Assembly: GCA_947053455.1 (NCBI GenBank)
Contig: CAMRSV010000005.1
Span: 1 to 64,000 of the forward strand
Reading direction: 5' to 3'
From: an uncultured Alphaproteobacteria bacterium
GTDB lineage: Bacteria > Pseudomonadota > Alphaproteobacteria > Rs-D84
Length of the DNA stretch: 64,000 nucleotides
The position numbers and the translations under genes were made by a program. Shown piece after piece: positions 61,309 through 64,000 of the stretch (the stretch's first letter is position 1; every line of letters begins with the position of its first letter). Under the pieces are notes generated by a model. That model worked only from the letters and a program-made list of their open reading frames with translations, ran no database searches and was not told the origin of the DNA.

Positions 61309-63471
61309 ATGAAAAAAATTATTATTGCATTTTTACCGGTAATCTTTCTAGCCCTGCCCGCGCTGGGCAATATGGATATATCCGGCAAAATTGTCGATGA
61401 AAATGGCGACCCGATTATCGGCGCCGCCGTTGTATCTTCAACCGATAACACCAAAGGCGTCGCAACCGCCAGCGATGGAACATTTACTATCAAAGACTTT
61501 CCAGATAACGCAAAGGTTAATATTTCTTTTATAGGGTATACAAAACAAGAATTGTCACCAAGTGCAAATATGGGAACAATAAAACTAACAGAAGATGGCA
61601 TCGCCGCAGATGCGGTTGTTGTAAAGCCGGAAGACGGGCAAACATGCAAATTACAAGAAGGCGCCGAAAAAGCAACAATCCAAGATGGGAAGTGTGTAAT
61701 CCAAAAATGCAAAGATGGGTATAAGCATAACAAAGAAAAAAACACATGTGAAAAAAAAGCAGAAAAGAGCACACCTGCTGCTGATGACAAAAACACAAAG
61801 TCCGAAGAAAAGAGCGAAGATAAAAAAACAGATGCCACCACAGATGATGCAAAATCATCTGACGAACAAAAAGCGCAGAAGTCAGATACAGGGGCAAAAA
61901 AAAGTAAGCCGGAATTAACCGACCAGCAAAAGGCAGAGAAATTAAAAGAACTGCAGGAAAACTATAACGACATGAAGGCCAAAGAGCAATCAATTGCCGC
62001 CCGCACAACGGCGGCGGCGGCGATTGGAGGTATGGGCGCCGGGTTAGAAAAAACATTGCAAGCAACCGCGGAACAAGATGCCGACAAACAGGCCGAACAA
62101 AGCATGAAAGCATATCTGGAAACATTCCGGTGTGATTTTGGCCAGGGTCGAAACATCAAGGGTGGTGAAACAAAAAAGGAATTACCGACCAGCAAAACAT
62201 TGCCGTCAATTAAATCAGAGTACGTCAACCTGGCGCAAAGTTTGAAAGAATTGAAAGAGTCACTGGAAATGGCGCCGGGTGTAGAATCAGAATTAATATT
62301 AAATGCGGCAGATACCGGATTGTACGACGATGTATCGCTGGGTAACACGGGTGGCAAATACGCATCGGTTGCACGTGCATTGATGAATCCAGAAAGCGAT
62401 GATGCCAAGGCGTGGGCTGCGCAAAAGGCGGAAACGGCCCAAACATTAAAGACCGGCAAAACCGCCCTTGGCGTAGGCGCGGCGGTGGGACTTGCCGGGA
62501 ACGTATTAATAGAAACACTAGACAAGCGCAAGGAACGTTCAGCCGAGATAAACCAAAAATATGAACGCATGAAAAAGTTTGCCGAGCAGCAAGAGGTAGA
62601 GCAAAGCAAATTGCCAGATTCCGCCAAATGTTCGGATGTATCGGGTGCGACGGGGACATATCCAAATTGCACATGCACAGATAAATCAAAATACTTTAGT
62701 ACTGGGCACGGATGCGTATCATGCGCGGCAGGCCAAACATATGATGCGTCAGTGGGGGAATGCAAATGCCCGTCTAATAAACCGGTGCTAGACAATGGTC
62801 AATGTATTGCGCAGAAGCCAAGTTGTAGCAAGAGCGGATTATTAGCAAGTGGGAAGTGTGAATGCGCCGCTAATACTATTGAGAAAAATGGTGAATGCGT
62901 ATGCGACAAATCCAAAGGTTATGTATTGAACGAAGCGCAGACAGCATGCGAAAAAGTAGACGTGCCGCCGGCCGCGACACCTGATGTGGCGCAGACAACA
63001 CCGAATATCATAAATACGATAAAAGATTCAATACAGAATGATACCGAGGAAGAAAAGCCAGCCGAAAAAGAAACGGTGTTTAAGTTTAATTATGATTCTG
63101 ACAAGTTGTTTGCGCTTGGCAAATCAAGTTTAAACTCTACCGCATCACAAGAGTTTATAAAGAACTTTAACAACAAACTAACCGAGGCGTTAAAGGCGGA
63201 CGGAATAGAAGATATAAACAAGGTAGAATATTGTGCAACGGTAGAGGGACACACAGATAAAAGTGGCGGAGACGCTGTGAACATAAAACTGTCAAAGGCG
63301 CGTGCGGAAACGATAAAAAACCTGTTGTCACAAAACGGAACACCGTTAAACAGTGCGAAAGTACAGTCATATGGTGTCGGCTCAATTGAATGCGACAAAC
63401 TGTACGACAAATCTTGCAGAAAGGTCACGCTTATTATTAGCACGGGAACTTGCCAGACCCCAAAAGGCTAG
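61309..63471 (+). CDS. Multidomain surface protein: carboxypeptidase-regulatory-like N-domain, Cys-rich middle, C-terminal OmpA-like domain
   Basis: DISGKIVDENGDPIIGAAVVSSTDNTKGVATASDGTFTIKDFPDNAKVNISFIGYTKQEL; C-terminal FKFNYDSDKL...VEGHTDKSGG...LSKARAETIKNLL. Confidence 0.85.
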   Translation: MKKIIIAFLPVIFLALPALGNMDISGKIVDENGDPIIGAAVVSSTDNTKGVATASDGTFTIKDFPDNAKVNISFIGYTKQELSPSANMGTIKLTEDGIAADAVVVKPEDGQTCKLQEGAEKATIQDGKCVIQKCKDGYKHNKEKNTCEKKAEKSTPAADDKNTKSEEKSEDKKTDATTDDAKSSDEQKAQKSDTGAKKSKPELTDQQKAEKLKELQENYNDMKAKEQSIAARTTAAAAIGGMGAGLEKTLQATAEQDADKQAEQSMKAYLETFRCDFGQGRNIKGGETKKELPTSKTLPSIKSEYVNLAQSLKELKESLEMAPGVESELILNAADTGLYDDVSLGNTGGKYASVARALMNPESDDAKAWAAQKAETAQTLKTGKTALGVGAAVGLAGNVLIETLDKRKERSAEINQKYERMKKFAEQQEVEQSKLPDSAKCSDVSGATGTYPNCTCTDKSKYFSTGHGCVSCAAGQTYDASVGECKCPSNKPVLDNGQCIAQKPSCSKSGLLASGKCECAANTIEKNGECVCDKSKGYVLNEAQTACEKVDVPPAATPDVAQTTPNIINTIKDSIQNDTEEEKPAEKETVFKFNYDSDKLFALGKSSLNSTASQEFIKNFNNKLTEALKADGIEDINKVEYCATVEGHTDKSGGDAVNIKLSKARAETIKNLLSQNGTPLNSAKVQSYGVGSIECDKLYDKSCRKVTLIISTGTCQTPKG

Positions 63472-63857
63472 TAGATTCCATGCATCAACATAGGAAATAA
63501 AATCGGCGGTCAAAATCAGGTACGCCGATTTTATTATGCCGTCTGCCGCGGCGGCAACAAAAAATCCGGTGATACAGAATATCGTATTAATTATATATTT
63601 AATTGCCCCCATGTCACAATTTATGTAATTTGGCACAAAAAATAGCCGCCGATTCCCGCATTTTTTCAGCCAGGCGCAATGCGGGGCGCATGAAACAGAA
63701 CGTTATACATTATATCATCACACTCAATTAACGATAAATTAGCATACGTGGAATCTATTGCTTGGTAATTCATAACATCATAATGAACTATATACAATAA
63801 AAAACCGCCCAATCGGACGGCCTTTTTTAGAGAAACATAAACTTACTATAATCTACA

Positions 63858-64000
63858 TTATTGCCCGGTGGCTTCGCATGCGCCCGATGTTATCGCAACG
63901 GTTTCATTTATTGTGCATCCATTAGACTTTATGCTGCACGCGGAATAAACCAATGATGACTTGCCGTCATCGTCCGTATAACGAACCTGGGCTGTCTTGC
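63858..64000 (-). CDS. C-terminal fragment of a Cys-containing protein, extends beyond window
   Basis: Open frame ...KTAQVRYTDDDGKSSLVYSACSIKSNGCTINETVAITSGACEATGQ*. Confidence 0.5.
   Translation of the reverse strand, partial: KTAQVRYTDDDGKSSLVYSACSIKSNGCTINETVAITSGACEATGQ

Noticed and set aside
60637-61841. Long antisense ORFs 60637-61281 and 61203-61841
   Set aside because: Opposite-strand shadows of well-supported Cys-rich CDSs, with no RBS or domain support
63382-63636. 84-aa ORF on minus strand
   Set aside because: Overlaps the end of the 61309 CDS; hydrophobic but no convincing start or homology

Overview
The window looks like a chromosomal segment of an uncultured, moderately AT-rich alphaproteobacterium; this is inferred from a CcrM-type methylase and the general gene content, not from a database search. 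Housekeeping genes: pth, polA, rpmB, clpB (N-domain-less), msbA-like and lpxL-like lipid A genes, rpsU, recO, a MotA/MotB-like pair, rpsF-rpsR-rplI, mscS-like, infA, clpP-clpX, pgk, rnhB, slt-like, nrdR and ccrM-like, plus four tRNAs. Between them is a large accessory layer of secreted Cys-rich proteins (a recurring CxxxYxxCMDxFC...CxCSS family), repeat proteins, an ankyrin/degenerate-subtilase autotransporter and a choloylglycine-hydrolase-like enzyme. The strongest candidate for an undescribed system is a six-copy family of about 160-250 nt structured RNA elements. Each has its own promoter (TTGCAW-N16-TATAAT in four copies), a conserved multibranch core whose stems covary between copies, three mutually exclusive pairing segments and a terminator-like hairpin. 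Each sits directly upstream of a small accessory ORF (HTH proteins, Cys-rich secreted proteins, tiny ORFs). Other notable items are a tRNA-Leu with an AAG anticodon whose 5' end is buried in a perfect 18-bp palindrome, an in-frame TAA interrupting a 55-aa-repeat gene, and a CcrM homolog with DSPY in place of DPPY. All calls come from reading the sequence and the ORF track; no searches or folding programs were run.
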